Shown in pieces: positions 51,942-60,538 of a stretch of DNA of 64,000 nucleotides. The notes beneath the pieces are model-generated. The model saw only the letters and a program-made list of their open reading frames with translations, did no database searches and had not been told where the DNA came from. The DNA is taken from NCBI RefSeq assembly GCF_009674685.1, contig NZ_WKJI01000001.1:496001-560000 (forward strand), given 5' to 3'. Within the stretch, counting starts at the first letter, position 1, and each line of letters starts with the position of its first letter. Made by a program: the position numbers and the translations under genes. Source of the DNA: Pedobacter puniceum. GTDB lineage: Bacteria > Bacteroidota > Bacteroidia > Sphingobacteriales > Sphingobacteriaceae.

Positions 51942-52883
51942 ATGTTAAATAGAAGGCATTTAAGAGTAAAAGTAATGCAAACGCTTTATGCGTTTCAACA
52001 AACCGAGTCTACAGATTATAGGCTGCAAGAGAAAAACTTGTTAGCAAGTGTAGATAAAGTTTACGAAATGTATATTAGCTTGTTAGCTTTAATTAATGAT
52101 GTTGTGCAATATGCAGATATTGATGCAATAGAAAGGGCTAATAAACATTTGCCTTCAGAGGAGGATTTAAATCCAAACCTTAAAATTTTAAACAACTTAT
52201 TCATTAAACTTTTATTAGCGTCTGAAGAGTATCAACAAGCTATAAAAAAGTATAAAACTTCATGGGATTTTGATCCTGAGTTGGCTCGTTCTTTATTTGC
52301 GTCTTTAAAAGCTTCTGCAGAATATCAAGACTATATCAAGACAGAGGGGCAAGATTTACATACGGATAAAGACATCATTAAATTTATTTTCAAAAAAGTA
52401 ATCTTAAAATCTTCTTTAGCACAATCTGCCTTAGAAGAAAAGCATATTAACTGGCAAGTAGATCAAGATGTTTTACAAGCCATGATAGCTAAAACATTGA
52501 AAAATTTCTCTTCTTTAGAAGGAGATCATAAATTAGCACAAATTAGTTCTAACTGGTCTGAGGACAAAGAGTTTATCACAGATTTATTTCATAAAACTGT
52601 TGCTAACGAAAGCACTTTCCAAGAGCTTATTGCTGGTAAAACCAAAAATTGGGAAGCAGATAGGATAGCCATGATGGATGTCATCATCATGAAAATGGCT
52701 ATTGCAGAAATGATATATTTCTCAAGTATCCCGGTTAAGGTTACCATTAATGAATATCTGGAAATAGCAAAAGAATTTAGTACACCTAAGAGTAATTCAT
52801 TCATAAATGGTATTTTAGACAAAATATTTGAGGAGTTAAATGCTCAAAATAAAATTAGAAAATACGGAAGAGGTTTAAATTAA
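51942..52883 (+). CDS. nusB: Transcription antitermination factor NusB, long Bacteroidota form
   Basis: Helical RNA-binding protein of 313 residues, about twice the length of E. coli NusB. The start MLNRRHLRVKVMQTLYAFQQ carries the boxA-binding Arg-rich opening, and the C-terminal part (about 200-313) has the core NusB fold with VTINEYLEIAKEFSTPKSNSFINGILDKI. The extra helical middle is normal for this phylum. It acts in rRNA antitermination and ribosome assembly. The DUF1573, yajC and ybbR-like genes follow with short gaps, which is a conserved neighbourhood in Bacteroidota. Confidence 0.93.
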   Translation: MLNRRHLRVKVMQTLYAFQQTESTDYRLQEKNLLASVDKVYEMYISLLALINDVVQYADIDAIERANKHLPSEEDLNPNLKILNNLFIKLLLASEEYQQAIKKYKTSWDFDPELARSLFASLKASAEYQDYIKTEGQDLHTDKDIIKFIFKKVILKSSLAQSALEEKHINWQVDQDVLQAMIAKTLKNFSSLEGDHKLAQISSNWSEDKEFITDLFHKTVANESTFQELIAGKTKNWEADRIAMMDVIIMKMAIAEMIYFSSIPVKVTINEYLEIAKEFSTPKSNSFINGILDKIFEELNAQNKIRKYGRGLN

Positions 52884-52891
52884 GAAGCGAT

Positions 52892-53323
52892 ATGAAAAAA
52901 TGTTTTTTAGTACTAGGAGTTGCTATTTTTCTTTTTACAGGATGTAGCAATAATGGTTCAACAAAAAGTGACGCTAACAGTACCGATACCACCAGTACAT
53001 CTACAAAAGGTGCTGCTGCAATGACTTTTAAGGAAGAAACTTATGATTTTGGGAAGATAAAAGAAGGCGAAAAGGTATCTCATGATTTTATTTTTGAAAA
53101 TACTGGAGAAGCACCATTAATTATCTTAAATGCTACTGCAACTTGTGGCTGTACCGTTCCAGAATGGCCAAAAGAACCTATTGCTGTAGGTGGTACCGCA
53201 AAAATTACTGTAGTGTTTGATAGCGCAGGCAAAGTTGGTTTACAAGATAAAGTAGTAACTATTCTTGCCAATACAGTTCCAAATACAACACAAATACACC
53301 TGATAGGTGAAGTAACTCAATAA
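52892..53323 (+). CDS. DUF1573 lipoprotein
   Basis: Lipoprotein of 143 residues. Signal peptide and lipobox FTGC (Cys about 18) are followed by a Ser/Thr-rich linker and a DUF1573 domain: FKEETYDFGKIKEGEKVSHD, FIFENTGEAPLIILNATATC, GCTVPEWPKEPI, then the closing strand. The domain is an immunoglobulin-like fold (ASH/MSP-related) with no known enzyme activity, and may be a cell-surface or periplasmic scaffold. It lies 8 bp after nusB and 5 bp before yajC. Confidence 0.92.
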   Translation: MKKCFLVLGVAIFLFTGCSNNGSTKSDANSTDTTSTSTKGAAAMTFKEETYDFGKIKEGEKVSHDFIFENTGEAPLIILNATATCGCTVPEWPKEPIAVGGTAKITVVFDSAGKVGLQDKVVTILANTVPNTTQIHLIGEVTQ

Positions 53324-53328
53324 ATTAA

Positions 53329-53637
53329 ATGATAGATATGTTAAATTTTGTTTTATTACAAGCAAGCAGTGGGGTAATGCAATTCCTTCCAATGCTATTA
53401 ATCGTTGTGGTTTTTTATTTTTTCATGATAAGACCGCAAATGAAAAAAGCTAAAGACCATAAAAAGTTTGTTGCTGAATTAAAAAAAGGAGATAAAGTAA
53501 TTACTACTGCAGGTATACATGGTAGAATTGTTGATTTAAATGAAACTACCATCGTTTTAGAAACAGAAGGCGGTGGCAAAATCAGATTTGAAAAAGCGGC
53601 AGTTTCTTTAGAATCTTCTAAAGGCTTAAATAGCTAA
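53329..53637 (+). CDS. yajC: Preprotein translocase subunit YajC
   Basis: Small single-TM protein of 102 residues that associates with SecDF-YajC at the inner membrane. The TM (MQFLPMLLIVVVFYFFMIRPQ) is followed by the family signature QMKKAKDHKKFVAELKKGDKVITTAGIHGRIVD and GGKIRFEKAAV. The start may be 53329 or ATG 53338 (MLNFVLL). It sits between the DUF1573 and ybbR-like genes as usual in Bacteroidota; a terminator follows. Confidence 0.95.
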   Translation: MIDMLNFVLLQASSGVMQFLPMLLIVVVFYFFMIRPQMKKAKDHKKFVAELKKGDKVITTAGIHGRIVDLNETTIVLETEGGGKIRFEKAAVSLESSKGLNS

Positions 53638-53657
53638 TCAAAAAAATAAATTAAAGG

Positions 53658-53690
53658 TGCCGTTTTGATATATTCGAAACGGCATTTTTG
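53658..53690 (+). terminator. Terminator after yajC
   Basis: 11-bp stem TGCCGTTTTGA (53658-53668) with TCGAAACGGCA (53674-53684), one T-G pair, followed by T5. It separates the nusB-yajC transcript from the next operon. Confidence 0.8.
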
Positions 53691-53724
53691 TTGTAAATAA
53701 ACAAATAGCCTTAATTTTTAGTAT

Positions 53725-54672
53725 ATGGCAATCATCAGGTTATCTGCAGCAGAGCGTAAAAGAATAAGTATATTTTTTACTTGTTTGCTTTTAGCTGTTA
53801 CCGCCTGGATGTTTTACTCTTTGTCTCTTAAATATGATTATCAGCTTAAAACGTTGGTAACATTCAAAAATCTTCCTCAAAACAAAGCTTTTTATCCTTT
53901 ACAATCTGATACCGTTATGCTCAACGTACAAGGCACAGGTTGGCAGCTTTTATTTAATAGGATTGGCGTTGGCTCTAAGGAAATAAAAGTAGATTTAGCT
54001 TCTTTAGAAAAACAGCATTTTATAACCTTTACAGAGCAACTACCCACAATTAATAGGCAATTTTCATCTTTACAAAAGATTGTAAGCATACAGCCTGATA
54101 CCTTGTTTTTTGATTTTACGACTAGGAAAGTTAAAAGGATACCAGTAAAATTTGTCTCAGATATTAAGTATAAAAAGCAATTTGGACAATCAAAAGATAC
54201 CAAACTTAAGCCTGCTTATATAACTATTACAGGCCCTCAAGACCAGCTACAAAGAATTACATATTGGGAAACAGATACTTTTAAGAAGAAAAATGTTGAT
54301 GCTTCTTTATCTGCTAAAGTGTATTTAAAAGAGCCTTCAGAGCCTAATATCAGCTTATTCCCCTTATCGGTAGAAATGCAGCTACCTGTTGAGGAATTTA
54401 CCGAGAAAGTGATAACTATACCTGTTAGAGTTATCAATAATCCAGATTATCAACAGGTAAAAATTATTCCAGAAAAAGTTACCCTTACGGTGATGGTAGC
54501 CCTTTCTTATTATGCAGACATTAATGAGGATGATTTTACCGTAACAGCAGATTTAAGTTTATGGCGAAAATCCGGAGCTAGTAAACTCCCGGTAGTAGTC
54601 AAAAATAAAAATGCTTATGTAAAAATAAGCCAGATAGTGCCACAGCAAGTAGATTTTATGATTCTTAAATAA
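53725..54672 (+). CDS. YbbR-like (CdaR-type) domain protein
   Basis: Membrane-anchored protein of 315 residues. One N-terminal TM (ISIFFTCLLLAVTAWMFYSL) is followed by tandem YbbR-like beta domains (KNLPQNKAFYPLQSDTVMLN near the start, VKRIPVKFVS and AYITITGPQDQLQRI, EKVITIPVRVINNP later). In Firmicutes CdaR regulates a diadenylate cyclase; whether the Bacteroidota form does is unknown. Its TAA overlaps the ATG of coaE by one base, so they are coupled. Confidence 0.85.
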   Translation: MAIIRLSAAERKRISIFFTCLLLAVTAWMFYSLSLKYDYQLKTLVTFKNLPQNKAFYPLQSDTVMLNVQGTGWQLLFNRIGVGSKEIKVDLASLEKQHFITFTEQLPTINRQFSSLQKIVSIQPDTLFFDFTTRKVKRIPVKFVSDIKYKKQFGQSKDTKLKPAYITITGPQDQLQRITYWETDTFKKKNVDASLSAKVYLKEPSEPNISLFPLSVEMQLPVEEFTEKVITIPVRVINNPDYQQVKIIPEKVTLTVMVALSYYADINEDDFTVTADLSLWRKSGASKLPVVVKNKNAYVKISQIVPQQVDFMILK

Positions 54673-55268
54673 TGATGAAGGTAGGAATTACAGGAGGTAT
54701 TGGCAGCGGAAAAACCACAGTATGTAAGTTATTTGAGCTTCTGGGTATTCCTGTTTTTTACGCAGATACAGCAGGTAAAGAATTGATGGTACATAATTTA
54801 GGTGTTAAGAAAGCTGTAGTTAATTTATTTGGAGAAGCTGCTTATTTTCTGGATGCTAGCCTAAATAGAAAATATATAGCTGATATTGTTTTTAAGGATG
54901 AGCAAAAACTAAACGCTTTAAATGCTATTATTCATCCCGCTGTAAAAGATGCTTTTTTAATTTGGAGCGAGAAACAAAAAACGCCTTATGTATTAAAAGA
55001 AGCAGCTTTACTTTTTGAGAGTAAATCTTATTTAGATAATGACTATAATATCTTAGTTTCTTCGCCGGTAGAGTTACGTATAAAAAGGGTAATGGAAAGA
55101 GACCAAACCAGCAGAGAAAAGGTTTTAGAACGTATAGAAAAACAGCTTCCAGAAGATGAAAAGGAAAAACTTGCTGATTTTTTTATCCTCAATAACGAGG
55201 AATTACATTTAATACCACAGGTCTTAAAAATACATCAGCAATTGGTGCTTTTAGCTCAACAGAAATGA
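54672..55268 (+). CDS. coaE: Dephospho-CoA kinase
   Basis: Last enzyme of coenzyme A synthesis, phosphorylating the 3'-OH of dephospho-CoA. P-loop GGIGSGKTT near the start, YADTAGKELM with the catalytic Asp, and ERDQTSREKVLERIEKQLPED with the family's lid Arg residues. 198 residues is the normal size. A second ATG at 54675 is an alternative start. It is coupled to the ybbR-like gene (1-bp overlap) and to the next gene by an ATGA overlap. Confidence 0.95.
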   Translation: MMKVGITGGIGSGKTTVCKLFELLGIPVFYADTAGKELMVHNLGVKKAVVNLFGEAAYFLDASLNRKYIADIVFKDEQKLNALNAIIHPAVKDAFLIWSEKQKTPYVLKEAALLFESKSYLDNDYNILVSSPVELRIKRVMERDQTSREKVLERIEKQLPEDEKEKLADFFILNNEELHLIPQVLKIHQQLVLLAQQK

Positions 55269-56203
55269 TTATAGATGATTTTTTAGTCCTTAAACCAGAA
55301 GGAATTTATTGCCGATACGCCGATTTTTATTTAGATCCACAATTGCCTGTACAGCAAGCTGTCATTTCTCACGCACACGGTGACCATGCAAAGGCTAATA
55401 ACCATAACGTTTATTGTACTGCATTTACCAGAAAGTTAATGGAGCTTCGTTATAAAAAGCAAGCTGCTAAAGACTTTAATATTATCCATTATCATCAAGA
55501 GTTTTTTATTAAGGATGTGAAGCTAACTTTTTATCCAGCTGGACATATTTTAGGCTCTGCCATGGTAAAAATGGAGTATCAAGGTTGCTCTTATTTATAC
55601 ACTGGCGATTATAAGCTACAAGAAGACACTACCTGTGAGCCAGCAGAATTAGTTAAAGCCGATGTTTTGATTACTGAAACTACCTTTGCAAATCCAGAAG
55701 TACAGCATCCAAACGTAGAGGATGAGATAAAAAAGTTAAATGAAATAGAACAAAATATTATTCTTGGAGTATACGGTTTAGGCAAAGCACAAAGAATTAC
55801 GAGTTTAATTAATCAGTTTTGTCCACAAAAAGAAGTTCATCTTCATTATGCTATTTATCCAATACATCAGCTTTATGAAACTTTTGGGTACCAATTAGGT
55901 AAATATCAATTATATAATAGAAAAAGTTTAAAACAAAATCAGTTACAACAAGTATATTTAGTGCCACCATTAACTTTTAATAGTTATACAAGAGCTAAAG
56001 AAGTAGCCAGGATATTTGCATCAGGTTGGAAATATTTACAAAAAAGTAACGATGCTGCTTTATACATTTCTGACCATGTGGATTGGAATGATATTTTACA
56101 CACTATTAAAGAGGTGAGACCTAAAGAAGTTTGGACTTTACATGGTGATGGTATGGCGCTTAAACAATATTTTAAAGAGGATTTAGTAGTTAAGTTGCTT
56201 TAA
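55265..56203 (+). CDS. MBL-fold exonuclease, ligase-associated DNA-damage-response type
   Basis: Metallo-beta-lactamase/beta-CASP-like protein of 312 residues matching the 'ligase-associated DNA damage response exonuclease' group. The metal motif is SHAHGDHA; further ligands lie in FYPAGHILGSAMVKME, LYTGDYKLQ and the late LYISDHVDWND. These proteins usually sit with a DNA ligase and an Lhr-type helicase; neither is in this window, so the gene is separated from its typical partners. It is coupled to coaE by an ATGA overlap and to the next small gene by a TAATG overlap. Confidence 0.88.
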   Translation: MIIDDFLVLKPEGIYCRYADFYLDPQLPVQQAVISHAHGDHAKANNHNVYCTAFTRKLMELRYKKQAAKDFNIIHYHQEFFIKDVKLTFYPAGHILGSAMVKMEYQGCSYLYTGDYKLQEDTTCEPAELVKADVLITETTFANPEVQHPNVEDEIKKLNEIEQNIILGVYGLGKAQRITSLINQFCPQKEVHLHYAIYPIHQLYETFGYQLGKYQLYNRKSLKQNQLQQVYLVPPLTFNSYTRAKEVARIFASGWKYLQKSNDAALYISDHVDWNDILHTIKEVRPKEVWTLHGDGMALKQYFKEDLVVKLL

Positions 56204-56361
56204 TGTTGGTAGAAAATATTGATTATTACATTAACGAAGACGGTAATTTTGTATTTACAGAAGCTTACCATTTAAAGCGTGGTTATTGCTGTAAGAATGG
56301 CTGTAAACACTGCCCTTGGTCTTATAAAAAGGAAAAGCCAGAAAAAAATATAAAGAAGTAA
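56203..56361 (+). CDS. DUF5522 protein, 52 aa, Cys-rich
   Basis: Below routine length limits but well supported. The ATG at 56203 overlaps the previous stop (TAATG). The 52 residues contain the DUF5522 motif HLKRGYCCKNGCKHCPWSY, with five Cys and a His that could bind a metal. Similar proteins of about 50 residues are widespread in Bacteroidota and Proteobacteria and have no known function. The Lys-rich tail is also typical. The MarR-type regulator follows after 13 bp, so the gene is part of the coaE operon. Confidence 0.85.
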   Translation: MLVENIDYYINEDGNFVFTEAYHLKRGYCCKNGCKHCPWSYKKEKPEKNIKK

Positions 56362-56374
56362 ATTTGCTCAAATT

Positions 56375-56824
56375 ATGGAATTAGAAAAAGAGATATTTAG
56401 CAAAGGTTTCGATAGCTTTTACAATAAATCTATCGTAAATATTCTTTACACACATGGTTGGTTAAGCAATCATTTAAAAAGTGAGTTAGATAAATTTAAT
56501 ATTACTCCGCAGCAGTACAATGTTCTAAGAATTTTAAGAGGGCAACTTCCAAATCCGGCCACTATAAACTTATTAAAAGAACGTATGTTAGATAAAATGT
56601 CTGACGCCTCGCGTATTGTAGACCGTTTGGTTCAGAAAGAGTTGGTAAAACGCTCTATCAATAAAAAAGATAGGAGAGCTGTAGACATTATTATTACTGA
56701 TAAAGGACTTAAGCTATTGGAAACTATCCAAATGGAAGATCATGTTACCAATATCTTAAAAAAGAATCTATCAGAAGAAGAAGCTAAACAACTGAGTGAT
56801 TTATTAGATAAGTTTAGAGGTTAA
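56375..56824 (+). CDS. MarR-family transcriptional regulator
   Basis: Winged-helix regulator of 149 residues. The dimer-forming N-terminal helix (YNKSIVNILYTHGWLSNHLKSE) is followed by a wHTH with FNITPQQYNVLRILRGQLPN, the recognition helix MSDASRIVDRLVQKELVKRS and the wing KKDRRAVDIIITDKG. Such proteins often repress a divergent or adjacent gene in response to a small molecule. It ends immediately next to the convergent ZIP gene and follows DUF5522 by 13 bp, so its target is not obvious from position. Confidence 0.93.
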   Translation: MELEKEIFSKGFDSFYNKSIVNILYTHGWLSNHLKSELDKFNITPQQYNVLRILRGQLPNPATINLLKERMLDKMSDASRIVDRLVQKELVKRSINKKDRRAVDIIITDKGLKLLETIQMEDHVTNILKKNLSEEEAKQLSDLLDKFRG

Positions 56825-57529
56825 TTAATGTAAAAGATAGCCTGCTAATGCCAGTATAATTCCTAAAGCTACAGCTAAAGTCTTTTTTAAAGTAAAACGA
56901 TGATCTACCGTAGATTCAAATAATATGGTGGTAGAAATATGTAAAAATATACCAATTACTATACCCATTATAGACGAATAGTACTCTCCCAAGAAAGCCC
57001 CATTTTTAAGAGAGAAGCTAAATAAATAACCAAAAGGCGACATTAGAGCAAAAATAACCAGCAAAATAGAGGTTGTTTGTTTACTAATGTGGTTGCTTAA
57101 TAAAACACTTCCTAGCGCAAAAGCAGCCGGTATATGGTGAATAGCAATTCCTAAAACAAGCTCTTGATTATTAGCCGCAGCAATGGGCATTCCTTCTAAG
57201 AAAGCATGCAAACTTAAGCTCAGCATGATGCCCCAAGGAAAGCTTTTCTGGTGACTATGTTTATGGATGTGGCCATGTTCAATACCATCAGAAAATTGCT
57301 CTAAAAGTATCTGTAAGATAAAACCTCCTAAAATAAATAAACCAACCTCATGGTTATTACCTTGATAAACATCTGGTAAAAGATGTAAAACAGTTATAGC
57401 AAATAAATAAGCGCCGCTAAAAGCTAAGATAAGTTTAAGTCTTTGCGGATGGTCTTTTTTAACAAAGAATACAGCAAAACCGCCAATAATTGCCCCAATG
57501 GTAAGGATAAGGATGATTAAATAATTCAT
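56825..57529 (-). CDS. ZIP-family metal transporter
   Basis: Inner-membrane zinc/metal uptake protein of 234 residues with about eight TM helices. The His-rich loop is HGHIHKHSHQ. TM4/TM5 carry the transport motifs HAFLEGMPIAA and AIHHIPAAFALGS. This size and pattern match prokaryotic ZIP (ZupT-like) proteins. The ATG overlaps the PAP2 gene's stop by 4 bp, so it is the last gene of a three-gene minus-strand operon (methyltransferase, PAP2, ZIP). The final codons abut the convergent MarR stop. Confidence 0.92.
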   Translation of the reverse strand: MNYLIILILTIGAIIGGFAVFFVKKDHPQRLKLILAFSGAYLFAITVLHLLPDVYQGNNHEVGLFILGGFILQILLEQFSDGIEHGHIHKHSHQKSFPWGIMLSLSLHAFLEGMPIAAANNQELVLGIAIHHIPAAFALGSVLLSNHISKQTTSILLVIFALMSPFGYLFSFSLKNGAFLGEYYSSIMGIVIGIFLHISTTILFESTVDHRFTLKKTLAVALGIILALAGYLLH

Positions 57530-58098
57530 GATTGCGTAGAAAGAGCAAAATATTTTTGAAACAATTTAGCTATGCCAAAGCCAATAAAAGAACCTAATAA
57601 AGCACCAACAGTTATATCTATAGGAAAATGTACACCAACATAAACTTGTGCAATAGCTATAGAAGCCGCCCATATAAGACCAGTAGCAAGGGTATATTTC
57701 CAGCGTTTTCTAAATATGGTAATCAGAAATACAGCTATAGCAAAATGGTCGGTAGCATGGGTAGAAGGGAAACTTAAACCAGAACCGCAAGGAACCCGAC
57801 TGATAACTTGTTCTTTAAGCTCTATATTATTGCAAGGCCTTACTCTTTTAAAGGCGGGTTTTAAGATAGTGGCACTACCAAAATCTGCAATAGAAACGCA
57901 AATAGCTAAAAAAACAACTAGGTATAAACCTTTTATTTTATACCATTTGATAGCAAAAAATATAATAGCTAAATAAAGTGGAATCCAAGTATATTTATTA
58001 CGCAAAATAGGCATCAGAAAATCAAATACCGGATTACTTAAGCCTTTATTAATGGCAAAAAATAACTGATGATCTAGTTGTACAAGCTGTTCTATCAT
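57526..58098 (-). CDS. PAP2-family phosphatase
   Basis: Membrane phosphatase of 190 residues of the PAP2 (type 2 phosphatidic acid phosphatase) superfamily. Motif 1 is KPAFKRVRPC, motif 2 is LSFPSTHATDHF (PSTH for PSGH), and motif 3 is VYVGVHFPIDI. About five TM helices are visible. In Bacteroidota such proteins recycle undecaprenyl diphosphate or dephosphorylate lipid A. It overlaps its upstream methyltransferase and downstream ZIP genes by 4 bp each. Confidence 0.92.
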   Translation of the reverse strand: MIEQLVQLDHQLFFAINKGLSNPVFDFLMPILRNKYTWIPLYLAIIFFAIKWYKIKGLYLVVFLAICVSIADFGSATILKPAFKRVRPCNNIELKEQVISRVPCGSGLSFPSTHATDHFAIAVFLITIFRKRWKYTLATGLIWAASIAIAQVYVGVHFPIDITVGALLGSFIGFGIAKLFQKYFALSTQS

Positions 58099-58826
58099 AT
58101 TTTTTTACAAACAAAAATAAGTCTATCAGATTGATTGATGTCAAACTTATTTAACTGATAATCGCCAAAGGTATGAGATATTTCTAAGCCGGCCAGTTTA
58201 AACATCCTTTCAAAATCTGAAAGTTTAAAATCTCTTACTTCTTCTTTAAAGGAATATGGTTTAGCATGATGCTCAAAATCTATGGTTTTGATGATTTTAC
58301 CATCTTTAACTGTTCTGCTGATATGAAACTCTATACCGTCAACCTCTTTAATTTCTCTTAAAACTAGTTTATTAATGATTTTCTGACTGTTCATATAATC
58401 AAAAACTAGTTTTCCATCCGCTTTAAGCGATTTACGGAAACTTTTAAGCGCATTTATATGCTCTTTTTCTGTCTCAAAGTAACCAAAGCTGGTGAATAGA
58501 TTAAAAGCAAAATCAAAGTAATTGATGTAAAATAGATGGCGCATATCATGCACTAAAAAGTGCAAGCGGCTATTTTCAAAAGAGTGTGCGTATTTTATAT
58601 TGGCAATAGAAAGGTCTATCCCGGTAACGTCAAAGCCTTTTTTATTAAGGTAAATGGCATGTCGGCCTCTGCCGCAAGCAATGTCTAGCATTCTTGAGTC
58701 TTTGGCAGGTTTTAGCAAAGTACAAAGGTTATCAATAAAAAGTTCTGCCTCTTCCTCATCTCTTTGTTTGTAAAGAATATGATAGAAAGGCGAGTTAAAC
58801 CAATTCTGAAACCACTTTTTCGGCAT
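58095..58826 (-). CDS. Class I SAM-dependent methyltransferase
   Basis: Methyltransferase of about 243 residues. The SAM pocket is MLDIACGRGRHAIYLNKKG (motif I), followed by FDVTGIDLSIANIKYAH and a motif near DFAFNLFTSFGYFET. I start it at ATG 58826 (MPKKWFQNWF); the codon at 58835 used by longer frames is TTG. The substrate is unknown; the pattern resembles methyltransferase-domain-25/UbiE-like proteins acting on small molecules. It heads the operon with PAP2 and ZIP and is divergent from glmM across 115 bp. Confidence 0.9.
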   Translation of the reverse strand: MPKKWFQNWFNSPFYHILYKQRDEEEAELFIDNLCTLLKPAKDSRMLDIACGRGRHAIYLNKKGFDVTGIDLSIANIKYAHSFENSRLHFLVHDMRHLFYINYFDFAFNLFTSFGYFETEKEHINALKSFRKSLKADGKLVFDYMNSQKIINKLVLREIKEVDGIEFHISRTVKDGKIIKTIDFEHHAKPYSFKEEVRDFKLSDFERMFKLAGLEISHTFGDYQLNKFDINQSDRLIFVCKKI

Positions 58827-58941
58827 AAATATCAATATTATAATAGTTGCAAATATAGCTAATTAAGCTTTCAATTTGTTTTTATCCCCAATATTAAGAA
58901 TTGCAAATGCTTATGTTTATTTTTGCCCAAAATATACGATC

Positions 58942-60324
58942 GTGACTTTAATAAAATCAATCTCAGGAATAAGAGGTACTATAGGTGGTAAGGCTGGAGA
59001 CGCTTTAACCCCGTTTGATGTGGTGAAATTTACAGCTGCTTTTGGTAGTTGGGTAATACAACAAGGTGGAAATAAGAAAATTGTAGTAGGAAGAGATGCT
59101 CGTATTTCTGGCGAGATGGTGAGAAACCTTGTGGTAGGTACTTTACAAGGTTTGGGTATTGATGTTATAGATTTAGGTTTATCTACTACACCAACGGTAG
59201 AAATTGCCGTACCGGATGAACAAGCAGGTGGAGGTATTATTTTAACCGCTAGCCACAATCCAAAACAATGGAATGCCTTAAAATTATTGAATCATAAAGG
59301 CGAATTTATTAATGATGAAGAGGGTAAAAAAGTGCTTGAAATTGCAGAAAGCGATGCTTTAAGTTTTGCTGATGTAAATGATTTAGGTACGGTTAAATTT
59401 GATGATTCTTATCTTCAAAAGCATATCGATAAGATTTTAGCATTGCCTTTGGTTGATGTTGAAGCTATTAAAAAAGCTAATTTCAAAATTGCAGTAGATG
59501 CTGTTAATTCTACTGGAGGTATTTTTGTTCCTGCATTGTTGAAGGCCCTGGGAGTAGAAACTGTTTACGAACTTTATTGTACGCCAGATGGGCATTTCCC
59601 TCATAACCCAGAACCATTACCAGAAAATTTAACCGAGATTTCTAAAGTAGTGGTACAAAACAGAGCCGATTTAGGTATTGTTGTAGATCCTGATGTTGAT
59701 AGACTATGCTTTGTTTGTGAAGATGGTTCTATGTTTGGCGAGGAATACACTTTGGTAGCTGTTGCTGATTATATCCTAAAAAATAATCCAGGAAATACAG
59801 TTTCTAATTTGTCTTCTACCAGAGCGCTAAGAGATGTTACAGAAGCTGCTGGTGGTGTTTATAAAGCTTCTGCTGTAGGCGAAGTAAATGTTGTTAACTT
59901 GATGAAAGCAGAAAACGCTGTGATAGGTGGCGAAGGAAATGGTGGAATTATTTATCCTGAATTACATTACGGAAGAGATGCTTTAGTTGGAATTGCTTTG
60001 TTTTTAACACATTTAGCTAAATATGGTAAATCTATTTCTTTGTTGAGAAAGAGCTATCCTTCTTATTTCATTTCAAAAAATAAAATCACGCTTACACCAG
60101 AAATGGATATTGATAACTTGCTAAAGCAAGTTGAAGAAAAATATAAAAATCAGCCTTATTCTACTATAGATGGTTTAAAAATAGAGTTTGACAAACAGTG
60201 GGTTCACCTTCGTAGGTCTAATACAGAGCCTATCATCAGAATTTATTCTGAAGGAGATTCTGAAACTGTTGCAGATAACCTAGCTAATAAGATTATTGCA
60301 GATATTAAGGAGATATTGAAGTAA
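58942..60324 (+). CDS. glmM: Phosphoglucosamine mutase
   Basis: Interconverts glucosamine 6-phosphate and 1-phosphate on the way to UDP-GlcNAc for peptidoglycan. I start it at GTG 58942 (VTLIKSISGIRGTIGG), which matches the family N-terminus; a longer TTG frame from 58876 adds 22 unlike residues. Phosphoserine S104 is in TASHNP. The metal-binding motif is DPDVDRL, the sugar-binding motif is GGEGNGG, and the C-terminal phosphate site is RRSNTEPIIR. Length, 460 residues, is normal. The stop codon overlaps the first copy of a 49-bp tandem repeat. Confidence 0.95.
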   Translation: MTLIKSISGIRGTIGGKAGDALTPFDVVKFTAAFGSWVIQQGGNKKIVVGRDARISGEMVRNLVVGTLQGLGIDVIDLGLSTTPTVEIAVPDEQAGGGIILTASHNPKQWNALKLLNHKGEFINDEEGKKVLEIAESDALSFADVNDLGTVKFDDSYLQKHIDKILALPLVDVEAIKKANFKIAVDAVNSTGGIFVPALLKALGVETVYELYCTPDGHFPHNPEPLPENLTEISKVVVQNRADLGIVVDPDVDRLCFVCEDGSMFGEEYTLVAVADYILKNNPGNTVSNLSSTRALRDVTEAAGGVYKASAVGEVNVVNLMKAENAVIGGEGNGGIIYPELHYGRDALVGIALFLTHLAKYGKSISLLRKSYPSYFISKNKITLTPEMDIDNLLKQVEEKYKNQPYSTIDGLKIEFDKQWVHLRRSNTEPIIRIYSEGDSETVADNLANKIIADIKEILK

Positions 60325-60490
60325 TATTGATTGATTTTTGAATGATAGAATGATAGATTAGATATTAAAGTAATATTGATTGATTTTTGAATGATAGAAT
60401 GATAGATTAGATATTAAAGTAATATTGATTGATTTTTGAATGATAGAATGATAGATTAGATATTAAAGTAATATTGATTGATTTTTAAAC
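60322..60490 (+). repeat. 49-bp tandem repeat starting in the glmM stop codon
   Basis: Units at 60322-60370, 60371-60419 and 60420-60468 are almost identical, and a partial fourth (60469 to about 60487) diverges. The unit starts TAATATTGATTGATTTTTGA and ends GATTAGATATTAAAG; that end resembles the last codons of glmM (GAGATATTGAAG before TAA), so the repeat may have grown out of the gene's own 3' end. The right part leads into the four-helix-bundle gene. Confidence 0.85.
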
Positions 60491-60538
60491 AATAGAATAA
60501 CTGATTGTATATAGTGATTAACTGATTAGAATTAATAA

